DNA of 64,000 nucleotides from Acidimicrobiales bacterium (lineage in GTDB: Bacteria; Actinomycetota; Acidimicrobiia; Acidimicrobiales; JACCXE01), in contig DASZWD010000030.1 in assembly GCA_035546775.1 (NCBI GenBank), forward strand, positions 124,001 through 188,000, in the 5' to 3' direction. The position numbers were made by a program, and so were the translations under genes. The notes below the pieces were generated by a model. The model worked only from the letters and a program-made list of their open reading frames with translations, made no database searches and was not told where the DNA came from. Positions 43,197-50,844 of the stretch are shown in pieces (position 1 is the stretch's first letter; every line of letters starts with the position of its first letter).

Positions 43197-43687
43197 GACG
43201 TGAACGAACCGAACCCGGCTCGGTAGAACAGCAGCGGTCCATGCGGATGGCCTTCGCTCGTGGCCTCGCCCATGTCCTCGACGCGCACCACGACGATTTC
43301 GTGGTCGCCGGCCGGATGCGTCGCCTCGATACGGCCTTCGACCCACGCGAGCGAGCCGTCGATCAACGGCGCACCGGTGCGCGGTGCTGCGCTCCAACCG
43401 ACGCCTGAGAACTTGTCGGCTCCGGGCGTCGCCATGGCGCGACAGACCGGCTCCTGATCGGCGCCGAGGATGTTGATGCACAGACCGTCAGCCGCCGCGA
43501 TCCTCGGCCATGAGGTCGACGACCGCGCCGGGCACACGGCGACGAGCGGCGGGTCGATCGACAGCGACACGAAACTCTGCGCGGTGAAGCCGACCGGTGT
43601 TTCACCTTCAAGGGCGGTGACGATCGTGACGCCCGTGGCGAAGTGGCCCATGACGGTTTTGAAGCGTCCCGTGTCGATGCTGTTCAC
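43193..43687 (-). CDS. flavin reductase-family FMN-binding protein
   Basis: A 164-residue protein of the flavin reductase-like fold: FKTVMGHFATGVTIVTA at the N-terminus, GFTAQSFVSLSIDPPLVAVCPARSS near residue 33, and GDHEIVVVRVEDM near 130. Relatives supply reduced FMN/FAD to two-component monooxygenases (HpaC/HsaB-type). No partner monooxygenase is adjacent. It is coupled to the epimerase by ATGA. Confidence 0.88.
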   Translation of the reverse strand: MNSIDTGRFKTVMGHFATGVTIVTALEGETPVGFTAQSFVSLSIDPPLVAVCPARSSTSWPRIAAADGLCINILGADQEPVCRAMATPGADKFSGVGWSAAPRTGAPLIDGSLAWVEGRIEATHPAGDHEIVVVRVEDMGEATSEGHPHGPLLFYRAGFGSFTS

Positions 43688-43697
43688 GCCGGTGACG

Positions 43698-44549
43698 CTA
43701 CAGGTCGATGACGAGACCTTCGTAGGTGCCGACGACTTCGGGGATCCCCATGGCGAGGCCCTTGCACTTCGCGTCCTCGATCAGCTGGTCCATGCGTTCG
43801 TCGCTGTGGCCGGGATCGTGGTGGAACATGGCGAGAGCCTGCACGCCGGCGCGCTTGGCGAGCATGAGCGCGTAGTCGATCGTGCAGTGACCCCAATAGG
43901 ACTTCTGCGCGAACTCGGCGGGCGTGTACTGCGCGTCGTGGATCAGCATGTCGACGCCGTCGCACAACTCGAGCACGCCGGCGTCGATGTGGTTCGTCGG
44001 CGTGGGCGTGTCGTTGACCGTCGAGTACGGCGCCTGGTGGTCGCTGATGTAGGCGATGCTGGCGCCGTCCCAGTCGAGGCGGTACCCGACGGTCGGCCCG
44101 ACGTGGGGCACCGGCCGCACCAGCACCTTGGCGTTGCCGATCGCCATTTCCTCCGACGTCACGTCGATGAAGTTGACGTCGCCTTGGAGCTCGCTGAAGT
44201 GGATCGGGAAGTACGGCGGCTTCATCAGCCCGCCGAAGACCTCCGCCAGCGTGCCGTCGGCCTGATGCGGGCCGTAGATGTCGAGGCGGTTGCCGGGCAC
44301 GTGGATCTGCGGGAAGAACGGCAGACCCTGGACGTGGTCCCAGTGGATATGGGTTACGAGCGCGGACGCCACGAACGGCGTGATCGGCATCGACTGGCCC
44401 AGCAGGCGCAATCCGGTCCCGAGATCGAACAGGATCGGGTTTTCCCCGTGGACTTCTACGGCGACAGACGCGGTGTTTCCTCCGTAGCGGACGTTGTCGT
44501 CGCTAGGGCATGGGCAGCTGCCGCGTACGCCGTGGAACGAGACTTTCAG
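43698..44549 (-). CDS. MBL-fold metal-dependent hydrolase with CTG start
   Basis: A 283-residue MBL protein if initiated at CTG 44549. In-frame translation upstream of the first usual codon (TTG 44411) gives KVSFHGVRGSCPCPSDDNVRYGGNTASV, which matches the conserved start of this family (commonly M-x-V-x-F-x-GVRGS...RYGGNT). The only plausible start is CTG, preceded by GGGGGGGAG at good spacing; no ATG, GTG or TTG lies between it and the in-frame stop. THIHWDHVQGLPFF carries the metal motif and AYISDHQAPYS and FHHDPGHSDE the rest. Relatives are PhnP-like phosphodiesterases or tRNase Z-like proteins. Confidence 0.82.
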   Translation of the reverse strand: MKVSFHGVRGSCPCPSDDNVRYGGNTASVAVEVHGENPILFDLGTGLRLLGQSMPITPFVASALVTHIHWDHVQGLPFFPQIHVPGNRLDIYGPHQADGTLAEVFGGLMKPPYFPIHFSELQGDVNFIDVTSEEMAIGNAKVLVRPVPHVGPTVGYRLDWDGASIAYISDHQAPYSTVNDTPTPTNHIDAGVLELCDGVDMLIHDAQYTPAEFAQKSYWGHCTIDYALMLAKRAGVQALAMFHHDPGHSDERMDQLIEDAKCKGLAMGIPEVVGTYEGLVIDL

Positions 44550-44617
44550 CGCTGCTCCCCCCCAATCAGTCCTTCTCTTGCGGGCAGGTTACTGCTTCGT
44601 GCATTCGATGCTCCAGG

Positions 44618-44633
44618 TGTGACCAAGGTCACA
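44618..44633. promoter_or_regulatory. CRP/GlxR-type operator candidate
   Basis: TGTGACCAAGGTCACA fits the consensus TGTGA-N6-TCACA exactly. It lies 69 bp before the MBL hydrolase start and abuts the mutY stop, so it most likely controls the hydrolase. The CRP-family regulator is not in this window. Confidence 0.55.
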
Positions 44634-44634
44634 G

Positions 44635-45471
44635 CTACTGACGCAAGCAAAGCGTCAGTGAATTGTCTGCCCAGTCTGCCAGGCCGTCAGCCACGACGGA
44701 CAACGCGACGCGCTGTGCCCGCTTTGTGTCCCCCGGCCAACCCATGATCTCGGCCAGGTCGGCGGGGTCGGCGGACACCGCGCCCAGCCGGAGCGCGTCG
44801 ACGAGACGGCCTCGTCCCTGGCGGTCCGAGCCTTCGAACTTCGACTGCCGCGTTCGGGCCGGCGCCGGGTCGGGTCCGGCGCGATGCCACGCGCAGTCGT
44901 CGGACAACGGGCAGTCACCGCAACGCGGTTGGCGCTTCGTGCAGATTGTGGCGCCGAGGTCGAGGATGGCCTGATTCCACGCCCACGCCTGGCCGCTGGG
45001 CGCCGCCGCGTCGGCGGTCGTCTGGTCGACGGGCGCGCCGGCCAAGCGAGCGTGCACTCGCGCCGCGTTCACGTCGAGGACACCCACCGCGCGCTCGTAG
45101 GCGAAGGCGAGGACGGCGCGTGCGGTGTAGGCGCCGATCCCGGGCAGCGCCAAAAGCGCGTCGAGGTCGTCGGGCACGCGGCCGGCGTGGTCGGCCGTCA
45201 CGGCGATGGCGCAGCGATGCAGGCTGACGGCGCGGCGGTTGTACCCCATGCCCCGCCACGCGGTTACGACGTCGGACTGCGGCGCCGCCGCGCACGCCGG
45301 CGCCGTCGGGAACCGTTCGAGGAAGGCCCGCCAGACCGGAACTACCCGCGCCACCTGCGTCTGCTGGAGCATCACCTCGCTGACAAGGATCGCCCACGGG
45401 TCGCGGGTGTGGCGCCACGGCAGGTCGCGACCGTTGACCGCGGCCCACGCGATCAGGCGGTGCGCCGACAC
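44635..45471 (-). CDS. mutY: A/G-specific adenine glycosylase (MutY)
   Basis: A 278-residue DNA repair enzyme that removes adenine opposite 8-oxoguanine. VNGRDLPWRHTRDPWAILVSEVMLQQTQV is the family start with the catalytic Glu, LPGIGAYTARAVLAFAY the helix-hairpin-helix, LDVNAARV the catalytic Asp, and CTKRQPRCGDCPLSDDC the 4Fe-4S ligands (C-x6-C-x2-C-x5-C). The C-terminal NUDIX-like 8-oxoG-recognition domain is mostly missing, so the protein is short, as in other actinobacteria. GTG 45471 is inside the end of the upstream methyltransferase. Confidence 0.92.
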   Translation of the reverse strand: MSAHRLIAWAAVNGRDLPWRHTRDPWAILVSEVMLQQTQVARVVPVWRAFLERFPTAPACAAAPQSDVVTAWRGMGYNRRAVSLHRCAIAVTADHAGRVPDDLDALLALPGIGAYTARAVLAFAYERAVGVLDVNAARVHARLAGAPVDQTTADAAAPSGQAWAWNQAILDLGATICTKRQPRCGDCPLSDDCAWHRAGPDPAPARTRQSKFEGSDRQGRGRLVDALRLGAVSADPADLAEIMGWPGDTKRAQRVALSVVADGLADWADNSLTLCLRQ

Positions 45472-46202
45472 CAGTGGACGTAGCAGTTGTACGGCAACGC
45501 GAAACGCTCCGGCAGTCCCGCCTCGTCGCACACCGCGAGCACGTGGCGCACCAGTCGCTCGCGCTGTTCGGCGGGACCGCGGGCAACGAAGCTGATCGAC
45601 GTCACCCGGGCGACGAGCCCGTCGCGGTCGGTCGGATGGTCGTGGCGGAACGTGGCGGTGCGGAGCGGACCGAATCCCGACGCGTCGTCGAAGGCGGCGC
45701 GCCAGGCGTAGGACCACGCGCTCGGCGTGTCGTCGCGGGCCGCGTCGACCTGCTCCCAAATCGCGTCGACCCAGTCGATACTGCGGTCCTGACCGTTCCA
45801 AACGAGACCGAGCCCGCCCAACGGCCGCAGGACGCGACCGATCTCGCGCAGCGCCGCGGCCCCGTCGAACCAGTGGAACGCTTGCGCCGCCACAACCGCG
45901 TCGACCGCGTTGTCGGCCAACGGCATCGACTCGGCGGTGCCGTCGACGATCTCGACGCCGAGGTTCTGCTCGGCCAGCGTCGCCCGCATGTGCGCCACCG
46001 GCTCGACCGCCACCGGGGTGACGCCGGCGTTAAGCAACGCGCGGGTGAACTTGCCGGTCCCGGCGGCCAAGTCGACCACGCGCTCGCCGCCGAGGCGCTG
46101 CAACAGGAAGGCGACGGCGTCGGGCGGGTACTCGGGCCGACCCCTTTCGTACGTCGGCCCGACGTGGGCGTAGCCCTCTTCGGCTGACACGTGAACCGGC
46201 AC
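45453..46202 (-). CDS. class I SAM-dependent methyltransferase
   Basis: A 249-residue methyltransferase. YAHVGPTYERGRPEYPPDAV, VVDLAAGTGKFTRALL (SAM motif I, near residue 43), AAQAFHWFDGAAALREI and VLRPLGGLGLVWN are typical of the UbiE-like group found in actinobacteria and fungi. GTG 46202 or GTG 46190 could be the start. It overlaps mutY by 19 bp, so the pair is co-transcribed. Acceptor unknown. Confidence 0.85.
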   Translation of the reverse strand: MPVHVSAEEGYAHVGPTYERGRPEYPPDAVAFLLQRLGGERVVDLAAGTGKFTRALLNAGVTPVAVEPVAHMRATLAEQNLGVEIVDGTAESMPLADNAVDAVVAAQAFHWFDGAAALREIGRVLRPLGGLGLVWNGQDRSIDWVDAIWEQVDAARDDTPSAWSYAWRAAFDDASGFGPLRTATFRHDHPTDRDGLVARVTSISFVARGPAEQRERLVRHVLAVCDEAGLPERFALPYNCYVHWCRRTA

Positions 46203-46223
46203 GGCGAATACTTTGGCGCCCGC

Positions 46224-46313
46224 CCGCCCGCCCTGCCTCTTTGGGGCGCTCGCTACGCTCGCCGCCCGCCCACCCGCCCTGCCTCTTTGGGGCGCTCGCT
46301 ACGCTCGCCGCCC
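46224..46313. repeat. two tandem copies of a 46-bp repeat
   Basis: The unit around CCCTGCCTCTTTGGGG followed by CGCTCGCTACGCTCGC occurs twice with a 46-bp period (anchors at 46231 and 46277) between the divergent methyltransferase and hydrolase genes. It reaches the hydrolase start and so occupies its leader. Confidence 0.85.
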
Positions 46314-47153
46314 ATGCCGACGATCGATGCCAACGGACTCGCATTCGCCTACCTCGAAGCGGGTCCCGCCGACGGGCCGCTGGCGTTGTGCCTGCACGGG
46401 TTCCCCGACGCCGCCCCCACCTGGAACCCGCTGCTCGCCGCCCTTGCCGACGCCGGCTTTCACGCCGTGGCGCCGTGGATGCGCGGCTACGCGCCGACGC
46501 AGGTACCCCCCGACGGTATCTACGGCGTCGGCATGCTCGAGCAGGACGCCAACGCGTTGCACGAGGCCCTCGGGGGCGACGGGCGCGCCGTGATCATCGG
46601 TCATGACTGGGGTGCGATCACCACCTACGGCACCGCTGTCGTCGCCCCCGATCGGTGGCGGCGTGTCGTCACCATGGCGGTGCCACCGGCGCCGGCCCTG
46701 GGCGCCGGCTTCCTGTCGTTCAAGCAGCTGCGGCGCAGTTGGTACATGTTCTTCTTCCAGAGCCCGATGGCCGAGATGGCCGTCGGGGTGAACGACCTCG
46801 AGTTCATCGACGGCCTGTGGGCCGAGTGGTCCCCCGGCTTCGACGGCTCGGCACACATCCCCGCGGTCAAGGACGCTCTGCGCGATCCGGCAAACCTCGC
46901 CGCCGCCATCGGTTACTACCGCGCCATGCTCGGGAGCACGGACCATCCCGGCACGCAGGGCGTCCCCCCGCAACCGCTGTTGTACCTCCACGGCCGCGAC
47001 GACGGCTGCCTCGGCGTCGACCTCACGACGACCGCCGCGACGTTCCTGTCCCCCGAATCACGCGTCGAGGTGCTCGACGACTGCGGTCACTTCCTTCAGG
47101 TCGAGCGGCCCGACCTGGTCAACAAACTCGTCGTCGACTGGGTGACGGCTTAA
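46314..47153 (+). CDS. alpha/beta hydrolase, epoxide hydrolase-like
   Basis: A 279-residue hydrolase. LCLHGFPDAAPTWNP is the HGFP oxyanion motif, IGHDWGAITTYG near residue 100 places Asp as nucleophile, and DDCGHFLQVERPD contributes the catalytic His. An Asp nucleophile with HGxP points to epoxide hydrolases or haloalkane dehalogenases. The ATG at 46314 is immediately after the tandem repeat; an upstream in-frame frame reads the repeat and is unlikely to be translated. Confidence 0.86.
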   Translation: MPTIDANGLAFAYLEAGPADGPLALCLHGFPDAAPTWNPLLAALADAGFHAVAPWMRGYAPTQVPPDGIYGVGMLEQDANALHEALGGDGRAVIIGHDWGAITTYGTAVVAPDRWRRVVTMAVPPAPALGAGFLSFKQLRRSWYMFFFQSPMAEMAVGVNDLEFIDGLWAEWSPGFDGSAHIPAVKDALRDPANLAAAIGYYRAMLGSTDHPGTQGVPPQPLLYLHGRDDGCLGVDLTTTAATFLSPESRVEVLDDCGHFLQVERPDLVNKLVVDWVTA

Positions 47154-47665
47154 CTCGACCAGACGTCGTCACCGTAGGGACGCCGGCGCACCGGAGCGGC
47201 GTCCTTCTTCCACACCATGACCTTGCGGCGGAAGTAGCAGACCTCGTCGCCGTGCTGGTTGAAGCCCTTGGTTTCGACGGTGACGATGCCGCGGTCGGGC
47301 TTGGAGGACGACTCGACCTTGTCGAGCACGCGCGTCTCGGCGTAGATGGTGTCGCCGTGGAACGTCGGCTTCTTGTGGGTCAGCGACTCGATCTCGAGAT
47401 TCGCGATCGCCGCGCCGGACACGTCGGGCACCGACATGCCGAGCACGAGTGAATACACGAGGTTGCCGACGACGACGTTCTTGCCGTGCACCGTCTCGTT
47501 CTCGGCGAACCACACGTTGGTGTGCAGCGGGTGGTGATTCATCGTGATCATGCAGAAGAGGTGATCGTCGTATTCGGTGATCGTCTTGCCGGGCCAGTGC
47601 TTGTAGATGTCGCCCACCTCGAAGTCCTCGAGGTACCGCCCAAACGGCCTGTCGTACGTCGTCAT
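47150..47665 (-). CDS. MaoC-like hydratase, probable mesaconyl-CoA hydratase
   Basis: A 171-residue hot-dog protein. KTITEYDDHLFCMITMNHHPLHTN is the hydratase-2 motif with Asp/His near residues 33-48, followed by VVVGNLVYSLVLGMSVPD. It is divergent from the long acyl-CoA dehydrogenase with 52 bp between them. Short single-domain MaoC proteins beside such dehydrogenases act as mesaconyl-CoA hydratase in the actinobacterial ethylmalonyl-CoA pathway, which would make beta-methylmalyl-CoA here. The family is certain, the reaction is inferred. Confidence 0.82.
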   Translation of the reverse strand: MTTYDRPFGRYLEDFEVGDIYKHWPGKTITEYDDHLFCMITMNHHPLHTNVWFAENETVHGKNVVVGNLVYSLVLGMSVPDVSGAAIANLEIESLTHKKPTFHGDTIYAETRVLDKVESSSKPDRGIVTVETKGFNQHGDEVCYFRRKVMVWKKDAAPVRRRPYGDDVWSS

Positions 47666-47717
47666 GCCAGCCAAGCTAATGGTGGGGCCCGCGCGTCCCA
47701 AACGTAGGATTGCGGGC

Positions 47718-49301
47718 ATGCCAGCCCCTTTTTCGATGGATGAGGCCCGCGCCGCGTTGGGGGACGCGCAATCGCTCGTGGACGCGTGTGCCCGGCGCAT
47801 CGCCGGTAACGGCGGCGTCGACGCCCACCAGGTCGTGGCGTACGACTTGGCCCACGCCGCCGCCGCGGTCGCCTGCGCCCGGGGCGCAGCCGACTACGGC
47901 GACCGCGGGGACGTCGAAGCGCGGCTGGCGGCGGCCTTCGTCGCCGACGCCATCCACGACGTGGCGTCGCGGGTCACCGGTCGTGAGGCGGCGTGGGGCG
48001 TCGAGCCGGGCGCGCTCGACAAGGCCCTGCGGCTCACCGCCGCCGGCCGCGATCCCGAGTTCATGGCGTCGCTGTGCGGCGAGGAAGGCCCGCGGCACCT
48101 GGGCGACGACATGCAACTCGTCGCCGACACGTTCCGCCGGTTCGCCGAGGACAAGGTCCGCCCCGTCGCCGAGCACATCCACCGGACCAACAGCGATATC
48201 CCCGAAGACATCATCAGTGGCCTCGCCGAGCTCGGCACGTTCGGCCTGTCCGTCCCCGAGCAGTACGGCGGCTGGGCGACAGGAAGCGACGACGAGTACG
48301 TCTCGATGGTGGTGGCCACCGAGGAGTTGTCGCGGGGCAGCCTCGGCGTGGGCGGCAGCCTCATCACGCGACCCGAAATCCTCACGCGTGCACTCCTCAA
48401 GGGCGGCACCGAGGAACAGAAGGCCGAGTGGCTGCCCAAGCTGGCGACGGGTGAAGTCATGAACGCGGTGGCCGTCACCGAGCCCGACTTCGGCTCCGAC
48501 GTCGCCGGCGTCAAGGTCACCGCGGTACGCGACGGCGACGACTATGTCGTCAACGGCGTCAAGACGTGGTGCACGTTCGCGGCGCGCGCCGACGTGCTGA
48601 TGCTGCTCGTGCGCACCGGAACCCCCGACTCGGGCCACCGCGGCCTGTCGCTGCTGATTTCGCCGAAGGAACGCGGCGACGGCCACGGCTTCCTCCTCAC
48701 CCAGGACGGCGGCGGCAAGCTCGAAGGCCGCCCGATCGACACCCTCGGCTACCGCGGCATGCACTCCTACGAACTCGCCTTCGAGAACTGGCTCGTTCCG
48801 GCCGCCAACCTCATCGGCCTCGACGACGGGTTGGGCAAGGGCTTCTACATGCAGATGGCCGGCTTCGAGAACGGCCGCCTGCAAACCGCGGCGCGCGCCA
48901 TCGGCGTGATGCAGGCCGCCTACGAAGCGGCGCTCGACTACGCGAGCAACCGCGTCGTGTTCGGCGAGCCGATCGTCAACTACCAACTCACGCGCGCCAA
49001 GCTCACCAAGATGGCGGCGATCATCCAGGCCGCCCGCCAGTTCAGTTATCACGTCGCCCACCTGATGGCCAAGGGCGAGGGCTCGATGGAGGCCAGCCTC
49101 GTCAAGGCCTACGTGTGCCGCGCCGCCGAGTGGGTGACGCGCGAAGCCCTGCAGATCCACGGCGGCATGGGTTACGCCGAGGAGTTCCCCGTCAGCCGCT
49201 ACTTCGTCGACGCCCGCGTGCTGTCGATCTTCGAGGGCGCCGACGAAACGCTCGCCCTCAAGGTGATCGCCCGCCGCCTCACCGAGGCTGCGGCGTCCTA
49301 A
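47718..49301 (+). CDS. mcd: acyl-CoA dehydrogenase with N-terminal extension, probable methylsuccinyl-CoA dehydrogenase
   Basis: A 527-residue protein. Residues 1-105 form an extra helical domain (VAYDLAHAAAAVACARGAADYG) absent from ordinary acyl-CoA dehydrogenases but typical of (2S)-methylsuccinyl-CoA dehydrogenase. The remaining FAD domain has AVTEPDFGSDVAGVK, YVVNGVKTWCTFAARADV, LQIHGGMGYAEEFPVSRYFVDARVLSIFEGADET with the catalytic Glu. Together with the divergent MaoC gene and the nearby lyase it fits the ethylmalonyl-CoA pathway. The early enzymes (crotonyl-CoA carboxylase/reductase, ethylmalonyl-CoA mutase) are not in this window. Confidence 0.8.
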   Translation: MPAPFSMDEARAALGDAQSLVDACARRIAGNGGVDAHQVVAYDLAHAAAAVACARGAADYGDRGDVEARLAAAFVADAIHDVASRVTGREAAWGVEPGALDKALRLTAAGRDPEFMASLCGEEGPRHLGDDMQLVADTFRRFAEDKVRPVAEHIHRTNSDIPEDIISGLAELGTFGLSVPEQYGGWATGSDDEYVSMVVATEELSRGSLGVGGSLITRPEILTRALLKGGTEEQKAEWLPKLATGEVMNAVAVTEPDFGSDVAGVKVTAVRDGDDYVVNGVKTWCTFAARADVLMLLVRTGTPDSGHRGLSLLISPKERGDGHGFLLTQDGGGKLEGRPIDTLGYRGMHSYELAFENWLVPAANLIGLDDGLGKGFYMQMAGFENGRLQTAARAIGVMQAAYEAALDYASNRVVFGEPIVNYQLTRAKLTKMAAIIQAARQFSYHVAHLMAKGEGSMEASLVKAYVCRAAEWVTREALQIHGGMGYAEEFPVSRYFVDARVLSIFEGADETLALKVIARRLTEAAAS

Positions 49302-49855
49302 TGGGCGTCGGCGACTGGGACGTCCCACGTCCGGGCTGGACGTGCGCCGAATGCGGCTTCGCGTTCGACGACTTCGACCCGCACTCGGTGGCGGAGTCCA
49401 TCGCCAAGACGGGTAAGCGCCTGCGCGCTCCTCTCACCCGCGGCCTGAAGGACGAGGACCTCGACGCCGTCCTGCGCGCGCGACCCGTGCCCGACATGTG
49501 GTCGGCGCTCGAATATGCCTGCCACGTGCGCGACGCGCTGCGCATCAACATCGAGCGCGTGCCCGCCACCGTCGCCGGCAACCCGCCCGAGTTCCAGGCG
49601 CTGGCGCGTGACAAGGCGGCGTTGAGCAGGCGCTATAACGAGCAGGATCCGGCGGCGGTCGCCGACGAGATCGACGCCGCCGCTGCCGAGTTGAGCGCGG
49701 CGTTCGCCGCCGTACCCGACGACGGTTGGGATCGCTACTGGATGCGCGACGACATGAAGTTCACCATCGACTGGATGGCACGCAACGTGCAGCACGAAGT
49801 CGATCACCACCTCCTCGACATCGGAAGGACCCTGCGGCAGGTACGCGGGCGTTGA
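49301..49855 (+). CDS. DinB-like four-helix protein
   Basis: A 184-residue protein beginning with a Cys-x2-Cys segment (WTCAECGFAFDDFDP), then a helical bundle with WSALEYACHVRDAL and IDWMARNVQHEVDHHLLDIGR. The spaced histidines are those of DinB/mycothiol-dependent maleylpyruvate isomerase-like proteins, which bind a metal and often use thiol cofactors. The ATG shares one base with the stop of the dehydrogenase. Confidence 0.82.
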   Translation: MGVGDWDVPRPGWTCAECGFAFDDFDPHSVAESIAKTGKRLRAPLTRGLKDEDLDAVLRARPVPDMWSALEYACHVRDALRINIERVPATVAGNPPEFQALARDKAALSRRYNEQDPAAVADEIDAAAAELSAAFAAVPDDGWDRYWMRDDMKFTIDWMARNVQHEVDHHLLDIGRTLRQVRGR

Positions 49856-49893
49856 GCGAACAGCTCACAGACGGAACTAAGAAAGGCACTCAT

Positions 49894-50781
49894 ATGAACC
49901 AGGAACAGCTCGACAAGGTCCGCGCCGGCCGTGGCTTCATCGCCGCCCTCGACCAGTCCGGCGGGTCGACTCCCAAGGCCCTCAGGCTCTACGGCATCGA
50001 AGAGTCGGAGTACTCGGGGGAGGCCGAGATGTTCGACAAGATCCACGAGATGCGTTCTCGGATCATCGAGAGCCCGTCGTTCAACGGCGACCGCATCCTC
50101 GGGGCGATCCTGTTCGAGATGACGATGGACCGCCAGATCTCGGGCATGGACACCGCGGAGTACCTGTGGTCGAAGAAGGGCGTCGTGCCGTTTTTGAAGA
50201 TCGACAAAGGCCTCGCCGACGAAGCCGACAACGTGCAGCTGATGAAGGCCATGCCCGACCTCGACGCGCTGCTCGAGCGCGGCGTGGCCAAGGGCATCTT
50301 CGGCACGAAGGAGCGCTCGGTCATCAACGACGCCAACGAGACAGGCGTGCAGGCGATCGCGGCGCAGCAGTTTGAGGTCGGCAAGCAGGTCCTGTCGCAC
50401 GGCCTCGTGCCCATCCTCGAACCCGAGGTCAACATCAAGGCGCCCAACAAGGCCGAAGCCGAGGCGCAGCTGAAGGCGGCGCTGCTCGCCGGCCTCGACG
50501 ACCTGTCCGCCGACCAGCACGTGATGTTCAAGCTCACGCTGCCATCCGAAGACGGTTTCTACAGCGACCTCGTCAACCACCCGAAGGTGGTCAAGGTCGT
50601 CGCCCTCTCGGGCGGCTACACCCGCGCCGAGGCGTGCGAGAAGCTGGCCAAGAACCCCGGCGTGATCGCGTCGTTCTCCCGCGCGTTGACCGAGGGTCTC
50701 ACGGCCCAGCAGAGCGACCAAGAGTTCGACAAGGCCCTCGACGCGTCGATCCAGGCGATCTTCGACGCCTCGGTCAAGTAG
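49894..50781 (+). CDS. fda: class I fructose-bisphosphate aldolase
   Basis: A 295-residue Schiff-base aldolase. RAGRGFIAALDQSGGSTPKALRLYG, GVVPFLKIDKGLADE (with lysine), LVPILEPEVNI and FKLTLPSEDGFYSDLVNHPKVVKVVALSGGYTRAEAC match the short class I aldolases of Staphylococcus and actinobacteria. It cleaves fructose 1,6-bisphosphate in glycolysis or runs backwards in gluconeogenesis. AAGAAAGG precedes ATG 49894. It ends before a strong two-way hairpin. Confidence 0.93.
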   Translation: MNQEQLDKVRAGRGFIAALDQSGGSTPKALRLYGIEESEYSGEAEMFDKIHEMRSRIIESPSFNGDRILGAILFEMTMDRQISGMDTAEYLWSKKGVVPFLKIDKGLADEADNVQLMKAMPDLDALLERGVAKGIFGTKERSVINDANETGVQAIAAQQFEVGKQVLSHGLVPILEPEVNIKAPNKAEAEAQLKAALLAGLDDLSADQHVMFKLTLPSEDGFYSDLVNHPKVVKVVALSGGYTRAEACEKLAKNPGVIASFSRALTEGLTAQQSDQEFDKALDASIQAIFDASVK

Positions 50782-50791
50782 CCCTCCCCGC

Positions 50792-50842
50792 ACTTCTGTG
50801 AAGGGTTTCCCGCCCTATGGGCGGGCAACCCTTCACAGAAGT
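50792..50842. terminator. bidirectional terminator hairpin
   Basis: ACTTCTGTGAAGGGTT pairs perfectly with AACCCTTCACAGAAGT, with an inner CCCGCC/GGGCGG stem and a CTAT loop. It lies exactly between the convergent aldolase and CitE-like genes and would terminate both. Confidence 0.85.
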
Positions 50843-50844
50843 CG

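Noticed and set aside
46191-46313. N-terminal extension of the epoxide hydrolase-like protein
   Set aside because: In-frame upstream codons translate the tandem repeat into Pro/Arg-rich sequence unlike any hydrolase start.
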